From assembly GCA_026004435.1 (NCBI GenBank), contig BPJD01000002.1, forward strand, positions 62,001-126,000: 64,000 nucleotides of DNA. Reading direction: 5' to 3'. The DNA is from Patescibacteria group bacterium (lineage in GTDB: Bacteria > Patescibacteriota > Microgenomatia > UBA1406 > GWC2-37-13). Each line of letters opens with the position of its first letter. Positions within the stretch are counted from its first letter, which is position 1. Below, piece by piece: positions 1 to 8,580 of this stretch. The notes beneath the pieces were generated by a model that worked only from the letters and a program-made list of their open reading frames with translations, searched no databases and was not told the DNA's origin. The position numbers and the translations under genes were made by a program.

Positions 1-715
1 AAAAATGAGCTTTTAGAAAATAATCTCCAAAGTTCAGATAAGCGTAGATGTACCATAGACTTGCTAAAAACACCTGAAGCAATAGCCGAAGAGCAAAGTT
101 AAGCAGTTTTTTTAATGTTATATTTTTGTTTTTGTGAAAAAAATAAATAATCTCAAAGACTAGGGGAAAAAAGCCTACTAAAGATTTTGACCAAACTCCA
201 AAGACTAAAAACAAAGTTTTGATCCAAAATTTGTCTATAAAATAAACATATCCTATCCAAGAAAGCCCAATAATAATATCTGTATTTAATATGCTCGATC
301 GTTCAATATAGTTTTTTGAGCTTACTAGCAGTAATACTGCAAGTATGGCTAACTGTTTGTTCTTAATTGTCTTTAAGGTTAGTTTATAAGTTAATAAGAT
401 TACAATAAAAGAAAAAAAGGTTATTATTAATCGCGCCGCTGTTTCTGAGTAGTTGAAAACTTTTAATGCAGCGGCTGTTATCAGATGCAGTAAAGGAGGC
501 TTGTTCAGCCATATTTCTCCATTAAATGTTGTCTTGATTGTCTTGTTTTCTATAATTTCTTTAGACACCTGAGCATAGATGCCTTCATCCCAGTCATAAA
601 AAGGTTGATTAGTTAGCTTAATTGTTCTAATTACTAGACCTAAAAAAATAAAGATAATTAACCAAATAAATATAATTTTTCTGTTAATCTTCTGATTTTT
701 AAAAATATTTAACAT
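1..715 (-). CDS. PMT/ArnT-type membrane glycosyltransferase, 3' end cut by window edge
   Basis: The minus strand is open from an ATG at 715-713 to base 1 without a stop, so the C-terminus is missing. The protein starts MLNIFKNQKINRK and has one N-terminal membrane helix. A DWDEGIYAQ motif around residues 45-53 follows, which is the acidic periplasmic loop typical of GT39/GT83-like (PMT, ArnT) lipid-dependent sugar transferases. NKPPLLH follows, also typical. Several further hydrophobic helices follow. The ATG lies 3 bases after the stop of the neighbouring glycosyltransferase, so the two are one transcription unit and appear to be paralogues. Likely role: transfer of a sugar from a polyprenyl carrier to an envelope acceptor. 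The exact substrate cannot be told. Confidence 0.8.
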   Translation of the reverse strand, partial: MLNIFKNQKINRKIIFIWLIIFIFLGLVIRTIKLTNQPFYDWDEGIYAQVSKEIIENKTIKTTFNGEIWLNKPPLLHLITAAALKVFNYSETAARLIITFFSFIVILLTYKLTLKTIKNKQLAILAVLLLVSSKNYIERSSILNTDIIIGLSWIGYVYFIDKFWIKTLFLVFGVWSKSLVGFFPLVFEIIYFFHKNKNITLKKLLNFALRLLLQVFLASLWYIYAYLNFGDYFLKAHF

Positions 716-718
716 TCT

Positions 719-2269
719 TTAATTACTGTTGTCTATTAGTTGTAATAAAGTAGTTCTCTCGTTTGAGTTTGGTTTTTTATATTGTTTTAATAGTCTTGCT
801 GACCAGTCTTCTGGTATCTCTTTAGTGTAGACCAGAACTATGAAAACATAGTTGTCTTTCAATTTGTCTTGGTTTTCAAGTATAGATTCTTTATTAAAAG
901 GCCAGTAGCCTTTTATGCTGATGTTTTTATCGTTTGGTTTTTTTAAAGCCTCCAGCTGATCTCCTACTACGCCAAAGTTGCCTTCAGCCAAGATTATTAC
1001 AGGTTTTTCTTTTGCCTTTTCTCTGGCAAAGTCAAGAATATCTGTCAATCCCCAGCCTGCGGTTGAGCCTGTTAGATACTGTCCTTTATCTATCTGAGGG
1101 AAAGGAATGTTTTTTTGGTCAAATAAGATAGCATAATCAAACCTTAAGACCTGAAAGATAAATATAAACAAAACTGCAAATTTAATGTAAGCAAATCGTT
1201 TAAATAAAGATTTCTCACTTAAATAAAAAGCTGAAGGTATTAGCAATAACCCTGCTGTAAACAATAGGTATCTAGGAAATAATACTTTTGCAAAAAAAGC
1301 AATAGCAGTAATTGGAATAAATAACCAGATTAGCAAGTAGAAAAATAAGCCTTTATCTTTTTGAAACAACTTTATAAATCCAAGAATAACAAAAAAAGCA
1401 AAAGCAACGGTTGTTTCTGAAAAGATAAAGTAAGGAATTAATCTTATATTAGTAGGAAAACGGGAAAAAGGGTTCTGCAAAAACTCTTCAAAACTCATTA
1501 CAAAAGTGAGATTTTTTTGAGATACAAAATGGAAAAAGGGCGATAATCTTTGAATATTATAGATTATTAGAGCAACAACTGCAGCTGATGAGATTAGTAT
1601 ATAATAATTGATTGTTTTTTTAATAAACTTATTTTTAGTCTTTGAAAAGAGATGATTAATACCTAGCACAGGTGCTGTAAAAGCGCTTATTAAAGCCAGT
1701 CTTAGAGAAGACTTTGCCAACATAAAAAAACCTGCAGCTAAACCAAAGATTAAACTTGAATCAATTCTCTGCGTCTTCCAAATTAACAAAGATAAAAAAA
1801 ACAGCCAAATAAAGCCTGCGTTTACCATAGAGTCAGCCAGAGCCATACGGTCGTAGAATAAAAAGTAGGGTGTTGCTGTATAAAGAGTACTACCTAAATA
1901 GGCAGTTTTTTTGTCAAACAGATAAAACAAACAAAAAAAAATTCCGATTAAACTTAGGCTTCCTGAAAGAACACCAAATAGCCTGCCTGCTAGCAAAGGG
2001 TTTTCAGGAAAAAGTTTTAAAAAAGGAATTGTTAGCCAAGTCTGCAAAGGTTGTCTGCCGTCTGTTAAGGAAATAAATCTCCAGTTGGCGTCTTGCCAGG
2101 CAGTTTTAGCCCAGCGGATGTAGATGCCTTCATCACCAAAGATTGGCAGATCGGTAAGATTGGTTAATCTGGTAAAGAAAAAGAGCGTTAGTATTGCTGT
2201 TATGATCAATAGATCTTTTAGCCCAAACTGTTTTTTTATAAAATTTATGATTTTGAAAACATCAAGCAT
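719..2269 (-). CDS. PMT/ArnT-type membrane glycosyltransferase
   Basis: This 516-residue polytopic membrane protein carries the acidic motif PIFGDEGIYIRWAKTA at about residues 42-57 after the first helix, and the QPLQTW signature soon after. Both are seen in dolichyl-phosphate-mannose/ArnT-like glycosyltransferases. About ten hydrophobic helices follow, with a soluble C-terminal part that would face outside. The family moves sugars from polyprenyl phosphates onto lipids, proteins or polysaccharides at the outer face of the membrane. It is first in a two-gene operon with the related gene downstream. On the minus strand a TAAAAT box sits 7 bases before the ATG, so the message may be leaderless. 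Family assignment is solid; the substrate is unknown. Confidence 0.85.
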   Translation of the reverse strand: MLDVFKIINFIKKQFGLKDLLIITAILTLFFFTRLTNLTDLPIFGDEGIYIRWAKTAWQDANWRFISLTDGRQPLQTWLTIPFLKLFPENPLLAGRLFGVLSGSLSLIGIFFCLFYLFDKKTAYLGSTLYTATPYFLFYDRMALADSMVNAGFIWLFFLSLLIWKTQRIDSSLIFGLAAGFFMLAKSSLRLALISAFTAPVLGINHLFSKTKNKFIKKTINYYILISSAAVVALIIYNIQRLSPFFHFVSQKNLTFVMSFEEFLQNPFSRFPTNIRLIPYFIFSETTVAFAFFVILGFIKLFQKDKGLFFYLLIWLFIPITAIAFFAKVLFPRYLLFTAGLLLIPSAFYLSEKSLFKRFAYIKFAVLFIFIFQVLRFDYAILFDQKNIPFPQIDKGQYLTGSTAGWGLTDILDFAREKAKEKPVIILAEGNFGVVGDQLEALKKPNDKNISIKGYWPFNKESILENQDKLKDNYVFIVLVYTKEIPEDWSARLLKQYKKPNSNERTTLLQLIDNSN

Positions 2270-2359
2270 AACCTTAATTTTACAAAATTTTTTCTGAACA
2301 AAATGTTTTTTTAAAAAAACTATTGAAAAATAAGGGTTTGTGATATGTTATAGGACAAA

Positions 2360-3470
2360 GTGTTTTCTCGAGAAAGTCTTGAGAAGGCTATTGTTCACAA
2401 GTTAAACTCTTCCACTCTTGGCCTTCTTATGTTGGCTTCTTTTTTTTGCAGGCTTGCGGCAGCTTTGTTTATAGTAATTCCAGAAGAATGCGCTTTTCAG
2501 GTGTTAGTTATAGATATTTTTAATGAATTTGATCCCAATTTGTTAAATTCTAATTTGTTAAATTACGTTGATAAAGAGGCAGTATCAAAATTGAATTTGT
2601 CGCCTGTTGAGTTGAGGAAACGAATTATTAGGAAGTTTTTAGACTCTTTAGAACAAGATCCGAAAAATAAACCTGAGGTAGTAAGGTTTCTATTATTTGC
2701 CTATCAGGGACACGGTGAGTTTGTTTTAAATTCGTTTCAATCTGTTTCTGGCGATCTTAGGTGTGTTTCTACTGTTGAGTTGTCTAGAGCTGTTGATACT
2801 ATCTCTTTTGATATTAACAAGACTAATGATGAAAGAAGGATAACGCTAGTACTTAATATTGATCCTAAAAGATAATTAACATTCTAAAGCAGTATTATGC
2901 TCAGGTGAATGTAATTAATATGAGTTTACAAGTGGGTAAGCTGAAGGCTGAGATTATTGAACAAAAAAGCATAGATAGAATTGATGTTATTTATTATCCA
3001 CCTTATGATAAAGGTAATCCTGATGGTTTCTCAAATCTGCTGGCATTGGTTAATATAGCAGAAAGTTTTCCAGATAAGATTTTTGTAGCTGCAGGAGGAA
3101 ATTTGGGAGATAATTTTTGTGACCTAAAAACTGATCTGCAAAAACAAGGCAATTGGCCTAATAACTTAATTTTAGTAACAAGCAGACCAAGAAGAATCAT
3201 CGATAGACCTGAGGTAGGTTCGGACTTTGTTATAGACACAATAAGTTTTGGAATTGCTCCAGATAAATCTTCCAGTTCAGCTGCAGCAGCTATAGCTACA
3301 GCAATTATCCAAAGACTATTAAAGTAACAACCTGATTTTCTGTTGAGTGATTAAGAAAAAGATTGTTACAGTTAAGTAATGGAGTATATGTCTTAAGAGA
3401 TGAGACTGGGCAAGTATTGGAAGTTGTTCCTATTATTTATAATAATAAGAGATTGTTTGGTTTTGATTGA
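2360..3470 (+). pseudogene. Decayed subtilisin-like (S8) protease gene
   Basis: Three open pieces in different frames read as one subtilase. Piece 1 (2360-2875, GTG start) has a VLVIDIF segment that could be the Asp motif and a GHGEF segment that could be the His motif. Piece 2 is open from 2869 and has VNVINMSL, IFVAAGGNLGD (compare VVAAAGN) and SSSSAAAAIATAI, resembling the GTSxAxP serine motif. Piece 3 (about 3351-3470) reads LRKRLLQLSNGVYVL to a final TGA. One base is missing in the A-run at 2867-2870, a TAA interrupts at 3325-3327, and another frame break lies near 3350. The catalytic motifs are also degenerate. A possible promoter (TTGAAA 2323, TGTTAT 2346) precedes it. Alternative: sequencing errors, but three independent lesions make decay more likely. 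Confidence 0.65.
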
Positions 3471-3484
3471 TTAGAAATATATTT

Positions 3485-3490
3485 TATAAT
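3485..3490 (+). promoter_or_regulatory. -10 box of HIT gene
   Basis: A perfect TATAAT lies seven bases before the ATG at 3498. That spacing would place transcription initiation at or next to the start codon. No Shine-Dalgarno sequence is present. No clear -35 hexamer was identified. Confidence 0.55.
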
Positions 3491-3497
3491 ACTAAAT

Positions 3498-3890
3498 ATG
3501 AAAAACTGTATATTTTGTAAGATAGTTCAGGGTGAGATCCCGTGTTATAAAATTTATGAGGATGATAAGTTTTTAGCCTTTTTGGATATTAATCCACGGG
3601 TTGAGGGCCATACGCTTCTTATTCCTAAAAAACATTATCGCTGGGTTTATGATGTGCCTGAGTTTGGAGAGTACTGGGAGACTGCAAAAAAAATCGCCTT
3701 AGCCTCAAAAACAGCTTTGTCAGCAGAGTTTGTAAGTTTTGCTACCCATGGACTTGAAGTTGCTCATGCTCATATCCATATTTTGCCAAGACAAAAAGGT
3801 GAGTATGAGTTTTTACCCAATAAAAAAGAACTGTCAAAGCCTCAGTTTGCCAAAATAGCAGAGATTATAATGCAAAATTTAAATGAGTAG
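3498..3890 (+). CDS. HIT family hydrolase (histidine triad)
   Basis: This 130-residue protein has the family layout. CIFC at residues 4-7 is half of the usual zinc site, followed by IVQGEIPCYKIYEDD and a NPRVEGHTLLIPKKHY strand-loop. The catalytic triad HAHIHILP is at about residues 90-97. HIT proteins hydrolyse nucleoside phosphoramidates or dinucleoside polyphosphates such as AMP-lysine or Ap4A. Length matches the Hint branch. It is a single gene with its own -10 box and is unrelated in function to the upstream pseudogene. The precise substrate cannot be inferred. Confidence 0.92.
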   Translation: MKNCIFCKIVQGEIPCYKIYEDDKFLAFLDINPRVEGHTLLIPKKHYRWVYDVPEFGEYWETAKKIALASKTALSAEFVSFATHGLEVAHAHIHILPRQKGEYEFLPNKKELSKPQFAKIAEIIMQNLNE

Positions 3891-3957
3891 ATCCTTTTTG
3901 GTTATACTGTATTAAAGTCATAGTGAAATTTTTGGGAAAACCTTTTATTATAAAAAA

Positions 3958-5133
3958 ATGAAGTTTATACTTTGGCATTCTCCAGATCTAAAAGAAAAAA
4001 ACAAGGTTTTTTTTACGATTTTTTTAAGGAGTTTTTCTTTTTTTTATCTGTTAAGTTTTATGACGCCTTTAATTTATAACTCAAACTTAGCTTTCGGAGA
4101 AAAGTTTGCTTTGTCTTTTACTTTATTAATTGTTTTGCTTTATGCCTTGACTGCTTTTTTTGCTGTGCCTTTTTTGTTTTTAACCTACAAATATTTTGGT
4201 TTAAGAGGAGGGTTGATTATTGGTGTTTTAACAAGCATTGTTTTGTTTGTTCTGCTTGAGTTTAAACAGTTTTTACTTTTAGCTGTTGTTTACTCGGTTG
4301 AGAGCTTGTTTTGGTGGTCAAGTTACTATGCTTTATTTATTGCTGTAGAGGGAAAAAGACATCTGGGTCAGTTAATCGGCAAGGATATGTTTTTGCGTAC
4401 AGTAGGTGTTTCTTTTTCTCCTTTGCTTGCTGGTTTAATACTAAATAATATTCCAGATCTGTACTATTTAATTGGCATTCTTTTATTGTTGTTGGTTCTG
4501 CTCTTGGTTTTTAGTTTTAAACCTCATAGGGTTTATAATGACATTAAGATTAGAGATCTTGCTTTAACCTGTTACAGCAATAAAAAAGATTTTTTTATTT
4601 ATCTGATCTTTGGTTTTGAAAACGGGCTGTTTATCTTTATTTGGCCATTGCTTTTATATACTGCGTTAAATAATTTTTCGTCTGTTGGTTTTTTGTTGTT
4701 TGTGGTATCTTTGTTTTCTGGTTTTATTGTTTATTTGTTGGGTAAATATCTTGATAGGTATAAAGACTTAAGCGCTAAGTTAGAGTCTCTGGGATTGCTG
4801 GCTTTTGCTGTTAGTTGGCTGGGAAAGTTTTTTTGTTTAGAGCCCATTGCTTTTGGTGTTTTTGATATTGTCAGAAGGTTTTTTGATGGATTTGTAAACC
4901 TGCCGTTACTGCGTTTGGCCTTTAGCAAGGCATATTCTAACGATATAAACAAAACAGTTGCTTATGTTGTTTTTAGGGAGTTGGCTTTAAACTCTGGAAT
5001 TATAGCAATGTGTATCGTTGGTTTAATCTTTGTTTATTTAGGCATTAGTCTTTGGTGGCTTTTAGTTTTAGCTGGTTTATTAATATTGTTGAGTAATAAC
5101 TTTATTCAAAATTTTTTTATTACTCAAGGATAA
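3958..5133 (+). CDS. MFS-like membrane transporter
   Basis: This 391-residue protein is almost entirely hydrophobic, with about 12 predicted helices split into two halves by a basic central loop (around FKPHRVYNDIKIRD, residues 187-200). That is the Major Facilitator layout. No substrate-specific motif is recognisable; FRSF at the N-terminus and LGKYLDRYKD in the second half resemble the MFS cytoplasmic loop motif. The last 10 bases overlap tail-to-tail with yidD on the other strand. Probable drug or metabolite exporter, with specificity unknown. Confidence 0.65.
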   Translation: MKFILWHSPDLKEKNKVFFTIFLRSFSFFYLLSFMTPLIYNSNLAFGEKFALSFTLLIVLLYALTAFFAVPFLFLTYKYFGLRGGLIIGVLTSIVLFVLLEFKQFLLLAVVYSVESLFWWSSYYALFIAVEGKRHLGQLIGKDMFLRTVGVSFSPLLAGLILNNIPDLYYLIGILLLLLVLLLVFSFKPHRVYNDIKIRDLALTCYSNKKDFFIYLIFGFENGLFIFIWPLLLYTALNNFSSVGFLLFVVSLFSGFIVYLLGKYLDRYKDLSAKLESLGLLAFAVSWLGKFFCLEPIAFGVFDIVRRFFDGFVNLPLLRLAFSKAYSNDINKTVAYVVFRELALNSGIIAMCIVGLIFVYLGISLWWLLVLAGLLILLSNNFIQNFFITQG

Positions 5134-5366
5134 TCAATACCTCCGGGCTTAAAAGGATGACATTTTAGCAGTCTTTTAATTGATTTTTTAATGCCTTGTT
5201 TTATCCCGTATTTTTCAATTGCTAAGTAGGCGTATTCAGAACAGCTTGGACTAAATCTACAAAGGCCAGACGGAAAAAAAACTTTTACAACAGGGTAAAA
5301 CAGCCTTATGATAAACTGATAGCTCCTTATGGCAAGCAATAAAATCTTTTTTATGCATCTGTTCAT
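5124..5366 (-). CDS. yidD: Membrane protein insertion efficiency factor YidD
   Basis: This 80-residue protein has an N-terminal amphipathic helix (LLLAIRSYQFIIRLFYP). It then has the diagnostic cysteine-rich block FPSGLCRFSPSCSEYAYLAI, followed by KGIKKSIKRLLKCHP-like sequence ending in PGGIDYP. These are the hallmarks of YidD (COG0759), a small inner-membrane-associated protein that assists YidC-dependent insertion. It sits 2 bases after rho, so it is co-transcribed with rho. This differs from the usual rnpA-yidD-yidC cluster, which is not seen here. Confidence 0.95.
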   Translation of the reverse strand: MNRCIKKILLLAIRSYQFIIRLFYPVVKVFFPSGLCRFSPSCSEYAYLAIEKYGIKQGIKKSIKRLLKCHPFKPGGIDYP

Positions 5367-5368
5367 TT

Positions 5369-6646
5369 TTAGCCTTTGTTTAGAGTTGTTAAAAACTCTG
5401 CATTGGTTTTTGTTTTGGCTAATTTTTCTATCAGCACCTTAAGTCTTTCTTCAGGGTCAAGCAAAGACAGCATTCTTCTCAGGGTTGCTATCTTTGTCAG
5501 CTCTTCTGGTGTCTGCAAAAGTTCTTCTTTTCTTGTGCCTGACTTTTCTACATCAATTGCTGGAAAGATTCTTTTTTCAGCAAATTTTCTGTCTAGATGA
5601 ATCTCCATATTGCCAGTGCCTTTAAATTCTTCGTAGATCAAGTCATCCATTCTTGATTCAGTACCAATCAGGGCAGTGCCAATTATAGTTAAACTCCCGC
5701 CTTCTTCACAGTTTCTGGCTGCTCCTAAGAACTTTTTGGCAGGGTAAAGAGCTGCAGGATCCAATCCTCCAGATAAAGATCTGCCTGTATTGCCTGCTGT
5801 TAGGTTATAAGCTCTGGCAAGCCTTGTGATTGAGTCAAGCAGGATTATTACATCTTTGCCCATTTCTACGAGTCTTTTTGCTCTTTCCAAAGCTAAGTTG
5901 GCAACTCTAATCTGGTATTTTGGATTTTCATCAAAATGAGATGCAGCTACCTCTCCTTTTATTACTCTTGAGAGTTCTGTTACTTCTTCCGGTCTTTCGC
6001 CAATTAGTATGGCTATGATATGAGCTGAAGGGTGATTCTCTGCGATTGCTGCTGCCACTTCTTTAAGCAGTGTTGTTTTTCCAGCTTTAGGCTGGGAGAC
6101 AATTAATCCTCTTTGGCCAAAGCCAATGGGTGATAATAAATCTATAATTCTGGTAGAGATTATCTCGGGTTTTGTTTCAAGCTTTATTTTTCTGTTGGGA
6201 TGAATCGATGTAAGATTGTCAAAGTATGGTCTTTGTCTGCTTTGTTCTTCGTTCATCTCAACTTCATTAATTTTTTTTATCAACAGCAGGCTGTTGAATC
6301 TTTCGCCTTCTTTTGGCGGACGAGCTAAACCTTCTATTTCATCGCCTTTTCTTAACCAAAATCTTCTGATTTGTGAGTTGGATAAATAAACATCTTTGTC
6401 TGGGTTTATGCCGTAGTTTGCTCTTAAAAATCCGTACTTATTAAAGGTAATATCTAAGATGCCTTTGGTGGGGTAGCTTATCTTTAAGTCTTCTTCTAAT
6501 CTTTTTTGTTTTTCATCTATATTGTTTTCTTTTGGTTCTGTATTTAAGTCTTTTGGTTGTGGTTCTGGTTTGATTTCTTCGTCTAAAAGACTGGAGGTAA
6601 TCAAATCAACCTCATCTGGTTGCTGATCGGTTTTTTTGTTTGTCAT
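5369..6646 (-). CDS. rho: Transcription termination factor Rho
   Basis: This is a 425-residue RNA-dependent hexameric ATPase. Residues 1-50 form an acidic, low-complexity N-terminal extension. Residues about 55-130 match the RNA-binding cold-shock-like domain (GFLRANYGINPDKDVYLSNSQIRRF). The RecA-type motor follows with Walker A PKAGKTTLL near residue 187, IGERPEEVTEL, Walker B VIILLDSITRLARAYN, the Q-loop region SGGLDPAALYPAKKFLGAARN and the R-loop GTGNMEIHLDRK. It is the first gene of a rho-yidD pair. Few intrinsic terminators are visible in this window and several convergent genes overlap, which makes Rho-dependent termination likely to matter here (inference). Confidence 0.97.
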   Translation of the reverse strand: MTNKKTDQQPDEVDLITSSLLDEEIKPEPQPKDLNTEPKENNIDEKQKRLEEDLKISYPTKGILDITFNKYGFLRANYGINPDKDVYLSNSQIRRFWLRKGDEIEGLARPPKEGERFNSLLLIKKINEVEMNEEQSRQRPYFDNLTSIHPNRKIKLETKPEIISTRIIDLLSPIGFGQRGLIVSQPKAGKTTLLKEVAAAIAENHPSAHIIAILIGERPEEVTELSRVIKGEVAASHFDENPKYQIRVANLALERAKRLVEMGKDVIILLDSITRLARAYNLTAGNTGRSLSGGLDPAALYPAKKFLGAARNCEEGGSLTIIGTALIGTESRMDDLIYEEFKGTGNMEIHLDRKFAEKRIFPAIDVEKSGTRKEELLQTPEELTKIATLRRMLSLLDPEERLKVLIEKLAKTKTNAEFLTTLNKG

Positions 6647-6810
6647 AGGAATAATTAATTTGTAAAAATAAAAAAGCTGTTTGTTTCACTTCGTCTTTTC
6701 ATTATTCAGTTATATTTAAGTATTTAAACTATAGTTTCTTGTTTTGAGAAGTTAGAAACTTAAATCTTAACTAATTATATTACAGTTTTTAGTAAATGCA
6801 AATCTTTTTT

Positions 6811-6983
6811 AAAACCCTTCCGATGGGTGATTTTAAGGCTTTTCTCCAATGCTCAACGGGAAAGGGCTTTTCAAAAGTACTGCTTTTGAAACAGACCCTT
6901 CTTTCTCCAGCCTGGGCTGGAGTTACCCTAAGCTTGGATTTCGTCAAGAAAAGCCCTTTAAAGTGTCGCCCATCAGAAGGGGT
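6811..6983. ncRNA. Candidate structured RNA (family not recognised)
   Basis: The two ends of this about 173-base stretch pair over most of their length. 6811-6844 (ACCCTTC, GATGGGTGA, AAGGCTTTTC) is complementary to 6948-6983 (GAAAAGCC, TCGCCCATC, GAAGGGGT), with G-U pairs and small internal loops. Inside are a nested hairpin (AAGGG, then TTTCAAAAG-TACTG-CTTTTGAAA, then CCCTT) and a second one, CTCCAGC-CTGG-GCTGGAG. This gives a closed multibranch fold that is far richer in GC than the flanks. The strand is undetermined. It does not match RNase P, tmRNA, SRP or a rRNA signature that I can recognise. A small palindromic mobile element is the alternative. Confidence 0.5.
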
Positions 6984-7037
6984 AATTAGAGTATATCATA
7001 ATTTTTTTGTTTTAAAAATTAAGTGATATATTATTGT

Positions 7038-7043
7038 TATAAT
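7038..7043 (+). promoter_or_regulatory. -10 box before the 7050 gene
   Basis: TATAAT lies six bases before the ATG at 7050. This argues against the longer in-frame start at 7023, which would place the -10 box inside the coding region, and suggests a leaderless message. Confidence 0.55.
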
Positions 7044-7049
7044 AAATTT

Positions 7050-7538
7050 ATGGTTAAACAAACTTTTTTTATACTGTTTGGTTTGGTTTTTGTTATCGTT
7101 TCTTTTATCTCAGGCGTTAAGTACGGCAGAAGCATTGAGTTTGATGAAAGTTTGTTAAAGACATTAGCTAAGATTGAGTCTGATTTAAACAAAGAGGCTG
7201 ATCCTAATTATAGTTTCAGCAGTTTTAAAATGATTGATCTTAAAAACTGTGATCTTAAAATACTTGTGCCCGATGAAGCAGATATTTCAGCAAAAGAGGA
7301 GGCAGCAATAGTTTCTTTTAATAACAAGGAGTTGTTTCAGATAACTTGTTTTAAGGTTGAGCATAACCTGAATATTAAAACTAATACTGAGATCTCTTTT
7401 AACTCAGCTGTTGTGCCTGCCGGAGATTTTGGGGAGTTTGTTATCTTCAGCTATAAGCATCCTAATAAAAATATCTGGTATCAATTTAAAGCAGATAAAA
7501 AAGTTTTTCCTCTGCTGAATGCTGTTGAGTTTCTATGA
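7050..7538 (+). CDS. Membrane-anchored protein of unknown function
   Basis: The protein has 162 residues from the ATG at 7050. An N-terminal hydrophobic helix (FFILFGLVFVIVSFISGV) acts as an anchor or signal. The remainder is a soluble domain of about 135 residues with mixed strands and two cysteines (KNCDLKILVP and ITCFKV) that could form a disulfide outside the cell. I do not recognise a family. Its stop overlaps the fmt start (ATGA), so the two are translationally coupled, although no functional link to fmt is evident. Confidence 0.75.
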   Translation: MVKQTFFILFGLVFVIVSFISGVKYGRSIEFDESLLKTLAKIESDLNKEADPNYSFSSFKMIDLKNCDLKILVPDEADISAKEEAAIVSFNNKELFQITCFKVEHNLNIKTNTEISFNSAVVPAGDFGEFVIFSYKHPNKNIWYQFKADKKVFPLLNAVEFL

Positions 7539-8470
7539 AGATCGTTTATTTTGGCTCACCAGATTTTTCAGCCGAACTACTGGAGTCTTTAGTTGGCTCT
7601 TATGATATTTTAGCTGTTGCAACTCAGTCCAGAAAGCCTGTTGGCAGGGGGTTAAGACCAAAGCCTACTGCTGTTGGTAAGACTGCTCAAAAAAATAAAA
7701 TTGTTGTCTTTGAGGTGTTAAACAAGTCTGATCTGTTGCTAAACAAGATTAAATCAATTCTTAAACAAGCTGATTTTGCTTTAGTTTATGCTTTTGGCTT
7801 AATTATTCCTGAAGAGGTTTTGTCTTTACCCAGGTACGGTTTTTTTAATGTTCATCCTTCTCTTCTGCCTAAGTTTCGGGGTCCTTCACCAGTGGTTTAC
7901 CCATTAGCTTTAGGTGAAGACCAAACAGGTGTTTCTATAATCAAAATGGATAAGTATATGGATCATGGGCCTTTAATCTTTCAAGAAAAGATTAAGATAT
8001 CAAAAAATGATTTTGCCAGTGATGTTTTGGCTAGGTTGAATAAAATTACTGAGCGTTTTTTCTCAGATCTTTTACATAAAAACCTAAATGATCTTAAATT
8101 TTTTGAACAAAATCATAGCCTTGCAACATATACAAGGCTGTTAAGCAGATCTGACGGCTATGTTCCTTTATCGCACCTTGAGGCTCTGCATAAATCTAGA
8201 GATCAAAACAAACCATTGTCTTTTTTGCCTAATTTTTTACAGGAGTATCTGCTTAAGTATCAGGAAAATCTAGGAAGATACTATGGTTTATACTCTTTGT
8301 TTAGAGCCTTGCATCCTTGGCCGGGGCTGTTTACCTTTGTGGGAAAAGAAAAAAAACGGTTAAAGATTCTTGATGTCTCTAAGGATAATAAAATAACTAA
8401 AGTTCAGTTAGAAGGAAAACCTGCAGCAACCATACACAATTTTCTCCAGTATCTTAAGAATTTTTATTAG
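7535..8470 (+). CDS. fmt: Methionyl-tRNA formyltransferase
   Basis: The enzyme formylates initiator Met-tRNA using 10-formyltetrahydrofolate. The 311-residue protein has the N-terminal formyltransferase fold: MKIVYFGSPDFSAELLESL, then SRKPVGRGLRPKPTAV. The active-site segment NVHPSLLPKFRGPSPV around residues 108-123 includes Asn and His, and the catalytic Asp lies in YMDHGPLI. The C-terminal tRNA-binding domain (about residues 205-311) follows, including HPWPGLFTF. Length is normal for the family. It overlaps the previous gene by 4 bases. No deformylase gene is adjacent. Confidence 0.96.
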   Translation: MKIVYFGSPDFSAELLESLVGSYDILAVATQSRKPVGRGLRPKPTAVGKTAQKNKIVVFEVLNKSDLLLNKIKSILKQADFALVYAFGLIIPEEVLSLPRYGFFNVHPSLLPKFRGPSPVVYPLALGEDQTGVSIIKMDKYMDHGPLIFQEKIKISKNDFASDVLARLNKITERFFSDLLHKNLNDLKFFEQNHSLATYTRLLSRSDGYVPLSHLEALHKSRDQNKPLSFLPNFLQEYLLKYQENLGRYYGLYSLFRALHPWPGLFTFVGKEKKRLKILDVSKDNKITKVQLEGKPAATIHNFLQYLKNFY

Positions 8471-8542
8471 CAGTTCTATCAGGTTTTATATTGTTTATTA
8501 TGAAAGATAAGTTGTGTTTAAAATTGATTTTTTAGCAATTAC

Positions 8543-8571
8543 TTGACAAATCTGCTAACCAGTTGTATACT
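8543..8571 (+). promoter_or_regulatory. clpB promoter
   Basis: TTGACA (8543-8548), a 17-base spacer and TATACT (8566-8571) form a near-consensus vegetative promoter. The box ends nine bases before the ATG at 8581, so the leader is absent or only a few bases. No CIRCE or other heat-shock operator is visible. Confidence 0.8.
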
Positions 8572-8580
8572 AGGTTTTGT

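Larger units (their letters stand above)
6647..7049. other. Intergenic region between rho and the next gene; no protein gene
   Basis: A 403-bp gap contains the structured element described at 6811-6983, AT-rich flanks and the promoter of the downstream gene. A 76-codon open frame at 6796-7026 is explained by the folded element and has no protein-like features. On the minus strand TATACT lies just outside the element (near 6990) and could be a -10 for leftward transcription of it. Confidence 0.6.

Noticed and set aside
6811-6983. 6S RNA, RNase P RNA, tmRNA or SRP RNA
   Set aside because: Size is near that of 6S RNA, but the multibranch fold and lack of an open central bubble do not fit; the conserved blocks of the other classes are absent.
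6796-7026. 76-codon protein gene
   Set aside because: The open frame is fully explained by the folded element. Its translation has no protein-like pattern and it has no promoter of the usual type before it.
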